In this document: in pieces, positions 25,916 through 33,810 of the stretch
How the letters are laid out: each line of letters begins with the position of its first letter
How positions within the stretch are numbered: the stretch's first letter is position 1
Source of the DNA: Candidatus Poribacteria bacterium
GTDB taxonomy: Bacteria; Poribacteria; WGA-4E; WGA-3G
DNA length: 61,065 bases
Assembly (NCBI GenBank): GCA_012270865.1
Contig: JAAXHL010000087.1
Coordinates: 1-61,065, forward strand
Direction of reading: 5' to 3'
Notes under the pieces: generated by a model
Told to the model about the DNA's origin: nothing
Seen by the model: only the letters and a program-made list of their open reading frames with translations
Databases searched by the model: none
Translations under genes and position numbers: made by a program

Positions 25916-26135
25916 AATTAAGTCGGTAGAATTTAGGATTAGTTCGTTCTTAAAAAAATGAACGTTGATCGCAGCATGCCCTGTTGTTATGCTTTTCCAG
26001 AGTAAAAAAACAAATAATCTGAGATAGCACGAGAGCACTCTTCTATGAAAATACACTATCCAGCAGCATCTGTCAAGCGAAAAATGAGTGGTTTTCCTAT
26101 ATAAGGCGAAGAAAAGGTGAAATGGTTAGAGGGGA

Positions 26136-26160
26136 GCGGAGTGATTTCTTATCACTCCGC
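26136..26160 (-). terminator. Perfect 10-bp hairpin after the FGE-like gene
   Basis: GCGGAGTGAT-TTCTT-ATCACTCCGC, 17 nt beyond the stop codon at 26178 on the minus strand. The stem is strong but no T-run follows, so it may be a Rho-aided terminator or mRNA 3'-end stabiliser. Confidence 0.5.
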
Positions 26161-26177
26161 ACGTAAGTGTTGTAGGT

Positions 26178-27299
26178 TCAACGTCCATCTTGCACAAAAA
26201 TGTTATTTATGCTCTTTTTCAGACACTCCTTGAAGATACGCAGTTTTCCAAATTCGCTTTCGCTGCTATGCTGGAAGTGGATTTCAAGATAGTGTTTCCA
26301 CAGCCGAAGAATTAGGTCTTGATAGATAACGGATTCTTCATCCTGAATATCCGCGACTTGGTTAGGGGCTACCTCGCGTAGCACACCGATAAGCTCCTTC
26401 TCAAATGTCCGCGGATATCCGGTATTATGCATCACAATCGCAGCGAATTTAGCGTTGAGACTCGCGCGCGGCGTAAAACCTTGTGCCACACTGAAAATTG
26501 CACTGTCAAATTGATTCCGCATGTTCTGATAAAGCCAAGCAGCCATATCAGTGGCGACCCTTGTCGTCTTCGTCTCTGTTTGTGGCAAGACACAACGGAA
26601 ACCGAGAGTCCCCATCCCATCATCTACAGGATGTTGACTTCTCGCCGCGATCTGGATCTCCTTGGCACCGCTAAACCATGAACCGCCGCGCATCCTATGG
26701 TATCTACCGTGAATATCGTTAACGTCTAACCTTTCCAAACACCATTCTTCGACGTTACCCGCCATGTCGTATAAACCGTATGTATTCGGCGCATAACTAC
26801 CGACCTTCTTTGTAGGTGGGTCCCTGAAATTTGTTCCCGACGTGTAACGATCATAGTTGGCTCTACTGCGGGGATCCGCATCACCCCAAGGGTACTCTTT
26901 GCATGCCAATGTACCGCGCGCTGCTCTTTCCCACTGCGCTTCTGTCGGCAATTCTTTACCGATCCATTCGGCATAGGCTTTCGCAGCGAACCAACTGACG
27001 TTCACCACAGGATGATCCGCCTTCCCGCTCGGATATATATTACCGTTCCAACCTGATAGGTAATTGTCATCTACGATTGCGGTTAACGCTCTGCTTTTTC
27101 GCCACTGCGGATTTTCATCTATAAACCTCTTATATTCTGCGTTGGTGACTTCATACACGTCTATGTAGAACGCATCAACACCATCGCCTGCTGGAATCAG
27201 CACCATACCTTCTGGTTCATCAGGCATGCTAAGTTTTATAACAAAAATAAGCAATCCGCAAAGGATTAATCCGTAAAGGATTGAGGTCAAGTTTTTCAT
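26178..27299 (-). CDS. Membrane-anchored FGE-sulfatase-domain protein lacking the catalytic cysteines
   Basis: A 373-aa protein. Residues 5-24 form a membrane anchor (SILYGLILCGLLIFVIKL), and residues about 32-240 are a formylglycine-generating-enzyme-like (SUMF1) domain: MVLIPAG, YIDVYEVTNAEYKRFI, HPVVNVSWFAAKAYAEW, KELPTEAQWERAARG, YDMAGNVEEWCLE, RMRGGSWFSGAKE, GFRCVLP. In true FGE the segment after RGGS carries two catalytic cysteines; here it reads GSWFSGAKEIQIAARS with none, so oxidase activity is unlikely. Residues about 250-373 are a helical extension not seen in classic FGE. ATG 27299 is preferred over the upstream GTG 27362. The domain may serve as a ligand-binding or structural unit. 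Its promoter is not clear; it is divergent from the PhyH pair. Confidence 0.85.
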   Translation of the reverse strand: MKNLTSILYGLILCGLLIFVIKLSMPDEPEGMVLIPAGDGVDAFYIDVYEVTNAEYKRFIDENPQWRKSRALTAIVDDNYLSGWNGNIYPSGKADHPVVNVSWFAAKAYAEWIGKELPTEAQWERAARGTLACKEYPWGDADPRSRANYDRYTSGTNFRDPPTKKVGSYAPNTYGLYDMAGNVEEWCLERLDVNDIHGRYHRMRGGSWFSGAKEIQIAARSQHPVDDGMGTLGFRCVLPQTETKTTRVATDMAAWLYQNMRNQFDSAIFSVAQGFTPRASLNAKFAAIVMHNTGYPRTFEKELIGVLREVAPNQVADIQDEESVIYQDLILRLWKHYLEIHFQHSSESEFGKLRIFKECLKKSINNIFVQDGR

Positions 27300-27447
27300 T
27301 TTTCTCGGTTCTTTCCACTTATGCTGGGCAATCTCTCGCGCAGCGTTAGCAGTATGAGGCACCGGTACTGAAAGAACTAAAACGCCTATGATAAGGACAT
27401 ATCAGTAAGATAAAAATTAAGACAATTGTGGTGCCACTTGATTCTCC

Positions 27448-27475
27448 TTGACTTTTTCACTGAGTATGCTATTAT
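27448..27475 (+). promoter_or_regulatory. Promoter of the tandem PhyH-pectate lyase group
   Basis: TTGACT (27448-27453), a 16-bp spacer, TATTAT (27470-27475). Predicted start is about 27482, giving a roughly 100-nt leader to ATG 27582, which has AGGAG upstream. Confidence 0.7.
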
Positions 27476-27581
27476 ATTTACAACAATTCGGAAATTTTCT
27501 ATTCTTCGCAAACTATGATAAAATATAACGTATCGTAAAACTAAAAATAAGTTGACGCTTTAAAAACAACAGGAGCTCACA

Positions 27582-28424
27582 ATGAAGACAGAACCACACA
27601 ATCACGGTTTTCGGTTGCGTCCAGACGAACTTTCGCACTGGAACGAAAACGGTTATCTCGTCCGTTTTGACGTATTCTCGCCTGAAGAGAATGACGCGCT
27701 CCGTCAGGTCGCCGAGGATATTGTTGATGGCAAACGTCCGTTCCCGGCTGCGCATATTGATCAAAACGCACTCGTCAAAGACGGAAAAACGGAGCAGCAA
27801 GGCATCTACGCGATGCACAAAATCCATTTTCCGAGTTGCTACGATCCAGAATTCCTCGCTCGTGTGCGCGACCCGCGTCTAACGGACCCACTCGTCGACA
27901 TCCTCGGTCCAGACATCCTCGGTATCAATACCCTGTTTATCTGGAAAGCTCCTAAAATCGGTCTCGGTTTCCCGTGGCATCAGGACAAGTTCTATTTCCG
28001 CAGTCGGTTTAGGACAGAGACAACCGTCGGAACGTGGACGGCTATCGATCCTGCGGATCGTGAGAACGGTTGTCTTTACGTTATCCCAGGTAGCCACAAA
28101 TGGGACATTTTACAGCACGACGATCTCGAAGGTTCACAACAACAAGAATTCAAACTCGCACGCGGTGTCCGGGACGAAGATGGTCTCGCAGTAGAAGTGC
28201 CTCCCGGTGCAGTCATCTGGTTCCACAGTCACCTCCTGCATAAAAGTACAGACAATCACAGCCTGCGGTTCCGTCGAAGTTTCGTCTCCCATTATCTCAG
28301 TGCGCAAGCGGAATGGGCAAACGGTAGAAGAGGGCAACCCGTCATGTGGGTTCGCGGCGAGACCTTCCCCGACAAAGTTCACGAGGTCGCACGCGATGTC
28401 ATCCCTATTCCCGAACCCGATTAA
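27582..28424 (+). CDS. PhyH-family dioxygenase, first of a tandem pair
   Basis: A 280-aa protein of the PhyH family (Fe(II)/2-oxoglutarate-dependent hydroxylase). The HxD motif is in FPWHQDKFYF, the distal His in WFHSHLLHKS and the Arg in NHSLRFRRSFVSHYL. Other family features are YLVRFDVFS, WTAIDPADRENGCLYVIPGSH and EVPPGAVIWF. AGGAG lies 7 nt before ATG. The next gene (28483) encodes a near-identical paralogue, and a pectate lyase follows, probably in one transcript from the promoter at 27448. Substrate unknown. Confidence 0.92.
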   Translation: MKTEPHNHGFRLRPDELSHWNENGYLVRFDVFSPEENDALRQVAEDIVDGKRPFPAAHIDQNALVKDGKTEQQGIYAMHKIHFPSCYDPEFLARVRDPRLTDPLVDILGPDILGINTLFIWKAPKIGLGFPWHQDKFYFRSRFRTETTVGTWTAIDPADRENGCLYVIPGSHKWDILQHDDLEGSQQQEFKLARGVRDEDGLAVEVPPGAVIWFHSHLLHKSTDNHSLRFRRSFVSHYLSAQAEWANGRRGQPVMWVRGETFPDKVHEVARDVIPIPEPD

Positions 28425-28482
28425 AATTATAATAGCCTCAAATTTCTGAACTTTCCCCGCACTTTCGCAATAGGAGATCGCA

Positions 28483-29346
28483 ATGAATACAGAATCAGCC
28501 CCACAAGAACGACGTTTCGGATTAAGTCCGGACGAATCAGCACACTGGAACGAAAACGGTTACCTCGTCCGTTTGAACGTATTCTCGTCTGAAGAGAACG
28601 ATGTCCTCCGCCAAGTCGCCGAAGATGTTGTTGATGGAAAGCGTCCGTATCCATCTACCAACGTCAATCAAAATGCACTCGTCAGAGACGGGAAAACAGA
28701 AGAACAAGGCATCTACGCGATGCACAAAATCCATCATCCAAGTTGTTATTGCCCAGAATTCCTCGCTCGTGTGCGCGACCCGCGTCTGACTGACCCACTC
28801 GTCGACATCCTCGGTCCAGACATCCTCGGTATCAACAACCTGTTCATCTGGAAAGCACCTAAGATCGGTCTCGGTTTCCCGTGGCATCAGGACAAGTTCT
28901 ACTTCCGTAATCGATTTAATACCGAAACAACCATCGGAACATGGACAGCCATTGACGCGGCAGATCGCGGAAACGGTTGTCTCTACGTTATCCCCGGCAG
29001 TCATAAATGGGATATTTTAGAGCATGACGACCTCGAAGGTTCACAGCAACGGGAATTCAAACTCGCACGCGGTATCCGTGACGAGGACGGACTCGCAGTA
29101 GAAGTGCCTCCCGGTGCAGTCATCTGGTTCCATAGTCATCTTCTGCATAAAAGTACGGATAATCATAGCCTAAGGTTTCGACGTTGTTATGTTTCTCATT
29201 ACCTTAGCGCAAAAGCAGAATGGGCACATGCTGCTGCACTGAATAGTAGAACAAGGCAACCCGTCGTATGGATTCGCGGCGAAACCTTCCCCGACAAGGT
29301 TCACGAAGTCGAACGCGAAATTCGACCCGTTCCTGAATCCGACTAA
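28483..29346 (+). CDS. PhyH-family dioxygenase, second of a tandem pair
   Basis: A 287-aa paralogue of the 27582 product. It aligns end to end with almost no gaps until the C-terminus, where it has a short insertion (AHAALNSRT-like) before the conserved RGETFPDKVHEV. The same HxD (FPWHQDKFYF), distal His (WFHSHLLHKS) and Arg are kept, so both copies look active. Differences cluster in the N-terminal 30 residues and near residues 70-90. AGGAG precedes ATG. The 58-bp gap before it and the 22-bp gap to the pectate lyase support one operon. Confidence 0.92.
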   Translation: MNTESAPQERRFGLSPDESAHWNENGYLVRLNVFSSEENDVLRQVAEDVVDGKRPYPSTNVNQNALVRDGKTEEQGIYAMHKIHHPSCYCPEFLARVRDPRLTDPLVDILGPDILGINNLFIWKAPKIGLGFPWHQDKFYFRNRFNTETTIGTWTAIDAADRGNGCLYVIPGSHKWDILEHDDLEGSQQREFKLARGIRDEDGLAVEVPPGAVIWFHSHLLHKSTDNHSLRFRRCYVSHYLSAKAEWAHAAALNSRTRQPVVWIRGETFPDKVHEVEREIRPVPESD

Positions 29347-29368
29347 CGATGCAACGAGAGGAAAAAAA

Positions 29369-30415
29369 ATGAAACTACGACTTGCTACCCTCTGTATCTT
29401 GCTTCTTTTGCTTCTGTCATCTTCCGATGCAACTGTTCCCTCCGAATACGCGAAGCAATCCGTTGAATGGTTCCAGACCGAAGAAGGGCGCCGTATTGTC
29501 GACAACGTCCTCACCTGGCAGACACCGCACGGCGATTGGCCCAAGAATAAAGACACGGCATCTGAACCGTTTGATGGTAAAATTGAGGAGCTGCACGGAA
29601 CGTTTGACAACAGCGCGACCATTGGCGAACTACGGTTTCTTGCCCGTGCGTTTCGTGCGACAAACGAACCACGTTACCTGCAAGCATTTCTCAAAGGTCT
29701 TTCTCATATCTTTGAAGCGCAATACCCGAATGGTGGGTGGCCTCAGTTTTATCCACTAAGCAAAGGCTATCATCGCCACATCACATTCAATGATAATGCT
29801 ATGGTCCGCATTCTTGAATTTCTCCGAGATGCCTCTGAATCTTCCGACTATCGGTTTCTGAAGACAGAGTACCGCACTAAGGCTGAAGCTGCTGTAAACA
29901 AGGGCATCGACTGTATCCTGCGTACACAAATTAAGCAGAATGGCAAACCCACAGTCTGGTGCGCGCAGCATGATGAGAAAACGCTTGCGCCTGCGTGGGC
30001 ACGTTCTTATGAGCCACCATCGTTCTCTGGTGCCGAAAGCGTCGGTGTCGTGCGGTTCCTGATGTCAATCGAAGACCCCACACCAGAGATCATCGCCGCT
30101 GTTGAAGGGTCCGTTGCGTGGTTCAGGAGCGTCGTTATCCACGGCATACGTCTTGATACGTTCACCAACGCAGCCGGACAAAACGATAGGCGGGTCGTAG
30201 CGGACCCCGACGCGGAGCCGCTCTGGGCACGTTTCTATGAAATCGGAAGTAACCGTCCAATCTTTCTCGACCGAGACTCAGTGGTACACTACTCGTTTTC
30301 CGAGATTAGTCAGGAACGTCGCACCGGATACGCCTACTACGGCGGATGGGCAGCCAATCTCCTTGCAGATGATTACCCACGCTGGAAAGAAAAGCACAAT
30401 TTCCCAAAGGAATGA
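29369..30415 (+). CDS. Exported pectate lyase, PL10 (PelA) family
   Basis: A 348-aa protein with a signal peptide (residues 1-21, LRLATLCILLLLLLSSSDA). The mature part matches the PL10 pectic lyase fold, an alpha/alpha barrel that cleaves polygalacturonate by beta-elimination: VDNVLTWQTPHGDWPKN, TFDNSATIGELRFLARAF, YPNGGWPQFYP, ITFNDNAMVRILEFL, WCAQHDEKTLAPAWARSYEPPS and the C-terminal RFYEIGSNRPIFLDRD. These are the positions that carry the calcium-binding Asp and catalytic Arg. GAGAGGA lies 8 nt before ATG. It follows the two PhyH genes and may act on algal or plant-derived uronans. Confidence 0.92.
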   Translation: MKLRLATLCILLLLLLSSSDATVPSEYAKQSVEWFQTEEGRRIVDNVLTWQTPHGDWPKNKDTASEPFDGKIEELHGTFDNSATIGELRFLARAFRATNEPRYLQAFLKGLSHIFEAQYPNGGWPQFYPLSKGYHRHITFNDNAMVRILEFLRDASESSDYRFLKTEYRTKAEAAVNKGIDCILRTQIKQNGKPTVWCAQHDEKTLAPAWARSYEPPSFSGAESVGVVRFLMSIEDPTPEIIAAVEGSVAWFRSVVIHGIRLDTFTNAAGQNDRRVVADPDAEPLWARFYEIGSNRPIFLDRDSVVHYSFSEISQERRTGYAYYGGWAANLLADDYPRWKEKHNFPKE

Positions 30416-30486
30416 CCGATTGTCGTATCTGCTGGATTCATCGTACAGTGTATGGTTTACATAGTGTTAATAACCGAAGTTTCCAC

Positions 30487-30515
30487 TTGTCAAGTCATGG
30501 GATCTCCTATACAGT
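30487..30515 (+). promoter_or_regulatory. Putative promoter of the LamG protein gene
   Basis: TTGTCA (30487-30492), a 17-bp spacer, TACAGT (30510-30515). It lies about 85 bp upstream of the ATG, downstream of the pectate lyase stop codon. Confidence 0.45.
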
Positions 30516-30598
30516 ATTTTTCAAAAGGAGAACCCCCATGTACCTAACTATTGTAGCAGTTTATACGATTTACTACGACATCTCAGGAGGAACGATTC

Positions 30599-31387
30599 AT
30601 GAAAACGAAATTGTCTCTCTCTGTTCTGCTTTTAGTCGGTTTCGTATTTTCTATCACGGTGATTCAGTCCGCAGCAGCCGAGGATCCAAGAGAAAAGATG
30701 GGGCTTGTGGCACTTTGGACGCTTGACAAAGACACCGTTCAAGGGAACGACGTTGAAGATGTTTTCGGTCAGAACGTCGGAACCATTACCGGCAAACCCA
30801 ACCAAATCGACGGATTTCGTAGTGAGGCACTCAATTTCGACGGTGCCGTTGATTTGATACGTATGGCTGAAGACATCTTCTTCCCGTCCGTAACGATGGA
30901 AGCGATTATTAAGCCGACCCTCGGCACACGAAATCCGATCTATGACAAATACAACTACGGTATCCAGCTACTTGATAGCAACAATGTCGGTGTCTGGATT
31001 CGAGCGGATACAGCGAACGCGGCGAAGCATTGGCCCTCCGCTTACGTACCGTTTCCCGCCGATGGCGAATGGCATCATGTCGTTGGTGTTGTTGAGAGCA
31101 AAAAGTCTGTCCGAATTTACTTGGACGGTGAACTAAAAAAGACGACCCCGGCACCGGATCCAATCAGCATGGCTTACGGTGCAGCGCAGAAGCCGACAAT
31201 CGCCTATACACAACACTTAGGTGGTATCTGGTATGCTGGTGCTATTGACGAAGTTGCCATTTTTGAAGGGGCATTAAGTGATGACGAAGTGAAGAGATTG
31301 CATACACTGGCGTTGGCGGTTGAACCGGTTGGAAAACTGGCAATAACGTGGGGAGCACTCAAGCAGTCAACGCCTAAACGGAACTAA
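30599..31387 (+). CDS. Exported LamG/concanavalin-like domain protein
   Basis: A 262-aa protein with a signal peptide ending near residue 28 (FVFSITVIQSAAA). Residues about 36-240 are a LamG-like laminin G/pentraxin fold: LVALWTLDKD, EALNFDGAVDLIRM, TMEAIIKPTL, EWHHVVGVVESKKSVRIYLDG, YAGAIDEVAIFEGALSDDEVK. Usually a carbohydrate-binding or adhesive module without enzyme activity. AGGAGGA lies 7 nt before ATG. It follows the pectate lyase on the same strand but has its own likely promoter. The gene ends at a cluster of palindromic repeats. Confidence 0.88.
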   Translation: MKTKLSLSVLLLVGFVFSITVIQSAAAEDPREKMGLVALWTLDKDTVQGNDVEDVFGQNVGTITGKPNQIDGFRSEALNFDGAVDLIRMAEDIFFPSVTMEAIIKPTLGTRNPIYDKYNYGIQLLDSNNVGVWIRADTANAAKHWPSAYVPFPADGEWHHVVGVVESKKSVRIYLDGELKKTTPAPDPISMAYGAAQKPTIAYTQHLGGIWYAGAIDEVAIFEGALSDDEVKRLHTLALAVEPVGKLAITWGALKQSTPKRN

Positions 31388-31418
31388 TTTCGGAGATTTT
31401 TACTCTTTTCCGTTTTTC

Positions 31419-31563
31419 AACCTCGCCTATTCCAAACAAAGTAGGTGCGGTTTGCAACCGCACCGGATCTTCACAAACTTTTCTACTGGCGAGGTTTCAA
31501 CCTCGCCTCATAATTTTGGGGACTTAGACATCTTCTTTTTTAGGCGAGGTTTGTACCCTCGCC
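31419..31563. repeat. Cluster of palindromic repeats between convergent genes
   Basis: A half-unit AACCTCGCC (31419-31427) is followed by three full palindromes: GGTGCGGTT-TGC-AACCGCACC (31444-31464), GGCGAGGTT-TC-AACCTCGCC (31488-31507) and GGCGAGGTTTGTACCCTCGCC (31543-31563). The first has different arms from the second but remains perfectly self-complementary. They sit between the LamG gene (plus) and a PhyH gene (minus) and could terminate both. Confidence 0.85.
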
Positions 31564-31611
31564 AATGAAATATAGACGATTTGATCACGAAAATCGTCTT
31601 CATATCTTGCT

Positions 31612-32364
31612 TTACTGCGTAGGTTGGTCCGGCGGTTGCGGTTGGGAATCGAACCCGTAGATACGGCGCATCGTGGGGGTGGCGCGTTCGACGACCTCCG
31701 GCTTGAGATGATGCACGAAGTCAAACATCGGTTTCACAAACGAACGACAACAGAAACAGATCAGCGCGATGCGCTGTTGATCCGTCTTGTTGGCACCCGC
31801 GGAATGCCAAATCGCACCGTTGAACAGGAATACGGAGCCTTTCGGGGCAGAGAGTCGTACCTCATCGGGATGATGCGTGGTACCGGGAGGCGGTTTGATG
31901 CGTTGGAGATGGATACCGGGGACATGACGCGTGCCGCCGTTCTCCGGCGTAAAATCGTCAAGGAGCCAGAGACTGTTAGCAACCAGTGGGAAACTCGGCA
32001 ACGGTTCTGGCATGGATCCTAACACGCTATCAACATGATAGCCACCGTCAGGCGCGCCCGGATCAATAATATTGGACGTAAGTGTACTAAGCGTATAGTC
32101 GGGACCGAGCAGGTGTTCAAAAAACGGCATCACTTTGGGACGAGCCACGAGATGCTCGTACATCTCTCCCTTGTTCACCAACCAACGGACGTGCTGCCCG
32201 TAGCCGTTGGTGTGTTCGCGTGCCAACCCGTTCTGCTTCTCCTCCTCTGCTAATCGAAGTATATCTGCTCTGTAGATCTCAATCTCTTCGTCGGAAAGCA
32301 CATCTGGAATGACGATGCACCCCTGCTCGTCCAATTGCTTCTTTTGTGCGTCGGTGATGCTCAT
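31612..32364 (-). CDS. PhyH-family dioxygenase
   Basis: A 250-aa protein of the PhyH family. Landmarks are LDEQGCIVIPDVLSDEEI at the N-terminus, the HxD in GYHVDSVLG, WLLDDFTPENGGTRHVPGIH, a distal His in NGAIWHSAGANK, and the 2-oxoglutarate Arg in QQRIALICF. ATG 32364 has AAGGAGA 9 nt upstream; the in-frame region before it contains a palindromic repeat and is not family-like. It is the second gene after the DUF362 gene on the minus strand (102-bp gap with two palindromes), probably co-transcribed. Confidence 0.9.
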   Translation of the reverse strand: MSITDAQKKQLDEQGCIVIPDVLSDEEIEIYRADILRLAEEEKQNGLAREHTNGYGQHVRWLVNKGEMYEHLVARPKVMPFFEHLLGPDYTLSTLTSNIIDPGAPDGGYHVDSVLGSMPEPLPSFPLVANSLWLLDDFTPENGGTRHVPGIHLQRIKPPPGTTHHPDEVRLSAPKGSVFLFNGAIWHSAGANKTDQQRIALICFCCRSFVKPMFDFVHHLKPEVVERATPTMRRIYGFDSQPQPPDQPTQ

Positions 32365-32383
32365 TTCGAGTTCTCCTTCAGGT

Positions 32384-32404
32384 GGCGAGGTTGAAAACCT
32401 CGCC
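32384..32404. repeat. Palindromic repeat upstream of a PhyH gene
   Basis: GGCGAGGTTGAAAACCTCGCC, a perfect 9-bp inverted repeat with a 3-nt loop, 20 bp before ATG 32364 and overlapping nothing coding. Confidence 0.85.
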
Positions 32405-32430
32405 TGCAAATATAAACGACTAATAATGAA

Positions 32431-32450
32431 CGAGGTTAGGAAGCCTCGCC
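32431..32450. repeat. Imperfect palindromic repeat
   Basis: CGAGGTTAGGAAGCCTCGCC, a decayed member of the same palindrome family, with CGAGG/CCTCG still paired. It is next to the DUF362 stop codon. Confidence 0.6.
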
Positions 32451-32465
32451 GATACACAACGGAAA

Positions 32466-33680
32466 CTACGCCGCAAAATCTTTCAGGCACTCCTCATAGA
32501 CGTTGAAGCGTTCCCCTTCGTGTTCTTCAGCATCGACAAGCTTGAGCCAGAGCGCGCTGTCCTTCCTTTTCCCGCTCAGTTGCCGGCGGCTACCGAGGTT
32601 CGACGGATCCGGCCCGCTCCAGACGACTTCACCGCCTTGCATGTAGATGAAGTTGTCACGATACCGGTCAATAAGTGATTTCTGGTTCTCTTGATAGACC
32701 AACCCCTGTTCGCACGTTGTTTTCCGCCAATTAGCGACCGTTTCCGCGGTGTCCGTTTCTACAGAATCAAATTCCGCCAACGGTGCTGTAACCTCGCTCT
32801 CCCAATCAATCTCATCAAGGTCAACAGTCCCGTATCCACGCTGTGCAGCGATGAGGATATGGTTCCGATCGCGTTTGAACGGTGGTGTCGGCCAATCAGA
32901 TTTCGGATCGTGGCCCATCAGATGCATACCGACAGTATCCGTGGAAATCGGATGATCGCCTGCGATGAGTGCGTTACAGATTCTACCTTCGCCACCCCAT
33001 TCGCGTCCCCATTGTCCCGTCAACGCATCAATGATATTGAGGCACGGTTTCGTGATGAGTGCAAGGTCTGGAAGCACATAAGAGAGTCGGATGAGATGAT
33101 GGTAGTAGCTGCGTGTTCTGCCTTCTGGAAGGATCATCGGTGGCAACCCGAACAAGTTTTTGGTACATAAGGTAATCCCCATGAAGGCGTGGTTTTTCAT
33201 CTTCGCCACAGAGACGACCGCATCGGCATCGTCGAAACAGGCACTCAGCGTGTAACGATCGAACATCGAACCGCCGCCGGGGACATCATAGACCTCGAAT
33301 GGCGGTAGGTTGGAATCAACGAATTTCACATCGAATTCTTTTAGGTGGTGCAAATAATTGAAATCGGGTGGCATCCGATTTCCGTAGTTATACGGATTCG
33401 TGTCGGTCGCGATTAGCTGCGCCGTGGTATGCTCCTTGATTAATCGCAGCACTGCACGGCAGGTCGCATCGTCCACCAATTCGCGGCGGCGACCCTCGAA
33501 GTAGATGATCCGCTCGTGCGGTTTCATCATATTGAACTTCATGACCACCTTCTTGGCGTTCTCAATAGGTTTCCAAGCCCGGGTCAACGGATCCGTGATG
33601 CGGCGAAGTGTTTGATAGATTTCCTCTTCGGTTGCGCGATAGTCGCAATGCGCTGCTCTAACTTTGAACTGTTTTTCCAT
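32466..33680 (-). CDS. DUF362 family protein
   Basis: A 404-aa protein matching DUF362, a family of unknown biochemical role often linked to iron-sulfur proteins or secondary metabolism. Visible features are VVMKFNMMKP, AVVSVAKMKNHAFMGITLCTKNLFGLPP (the family core KxK/NHxxxxxTLCxKNxFG), LNIIDALTGQWG, and the AGDHPISTDTVGMHLMG segment. No CxxC cluster-binding motif is present. I start at ATG 33680, with GGAG 6 nt upstream; an ATG four codons earlier lacks an SD. The promoter TTGACT-17-TATACT lies at 33768-33796. A PhyH gene follows. Confidence 0.85.
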   Translation of the reverse strand: MEKQFKVRAAHCDYRATEEEIYQTLRRITDPLTRAWKPIENAKKVVMKFNMMKPHERIIYFEGRRRELVDDATCRAVLRLIKEHTTAQLIATDTNPYNYGNRMPPDFNYLHHLKEFDVKFVDSNLPPFEVYDVPGGGSMFDRYTLSACFDDADAVVSVAKMKNHAFMGITLCTKNLFGLPPMILPEGRTRSYYHHLIRLSYVLPDLALITKPCLNIIDALTGQWGREWGGEGRICNALIAGDHPISTDTVGMHLMGHDPKSDWPTPPFKRDRNHILIAAQRGYGTVDLDEIDWESEVTAPLAEFDSVETDTAETVANWRKTTCEQGLVYQENQKSLIDRYRDNFIYMQGGEVVWSGPDPSNLGSRRQLSGKRKDSALWLKLVDAEEHEGERFNVYEECLKDFAA

Positions 33681-33767
33681 AGTAGTCTCCATTATACGTT
33701 TCTATGAGAATATCTCCTTTTCTACAAAGTAATTGAAAAACAAGTTATGTCACTCGGATATCTGTTT

Positions 33768-33796
33768 AGTATACCGAAAAAAATTGCATAAGTCAA
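33768..33796 (-). promoter_or_regulatory. Promoter of the DUF362-PhyH gene pair
   Basis: Minus strand: TTGACT (33796-33791), a 17-bp spacer, TATACT (33773-33768). Predicted start is about 33761, some 80 nt before ATG 33680. Confidence 0.75.
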
Positions 33797-33810
33797 TCTT
33801 TTTGCGAAGA

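Larger units (their letters stand above)
25844..26177. other. Intergenic region holding a promoter and a hairpin
   Basis: About 330 bp between two minus-strand genes. It contains the promoter at 25888-25915 and the perfect hairpin at 26136-26160. The rest (25920-26130) is AT-rich with no ORF, RNA gene or repeat that I can support. Confidence 0.6.

Noticed and set aside
30538..30726. Small open frame with AAGGAG upstream of the LamG gene
   Set aside because: It overlaps the LamG signal peptide region in another frame and resembles no protein; it might be a leader peptide but nothing else supports it.
31625..31665. tRNA T-arm-like sequence (GGTTCGATTCCC on the minus strand)
   Set aside because: It lies inside the C-terminal coding region of a PhyH gene, and no acceptor, D or anticodon arms surround it.
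32466..33680. Iron-sulfur ferredoxin domain in the DUF362 protein
   Set aside because: No CxxCxxCxxxC pattern is present; only the DUF362 core can be supported.
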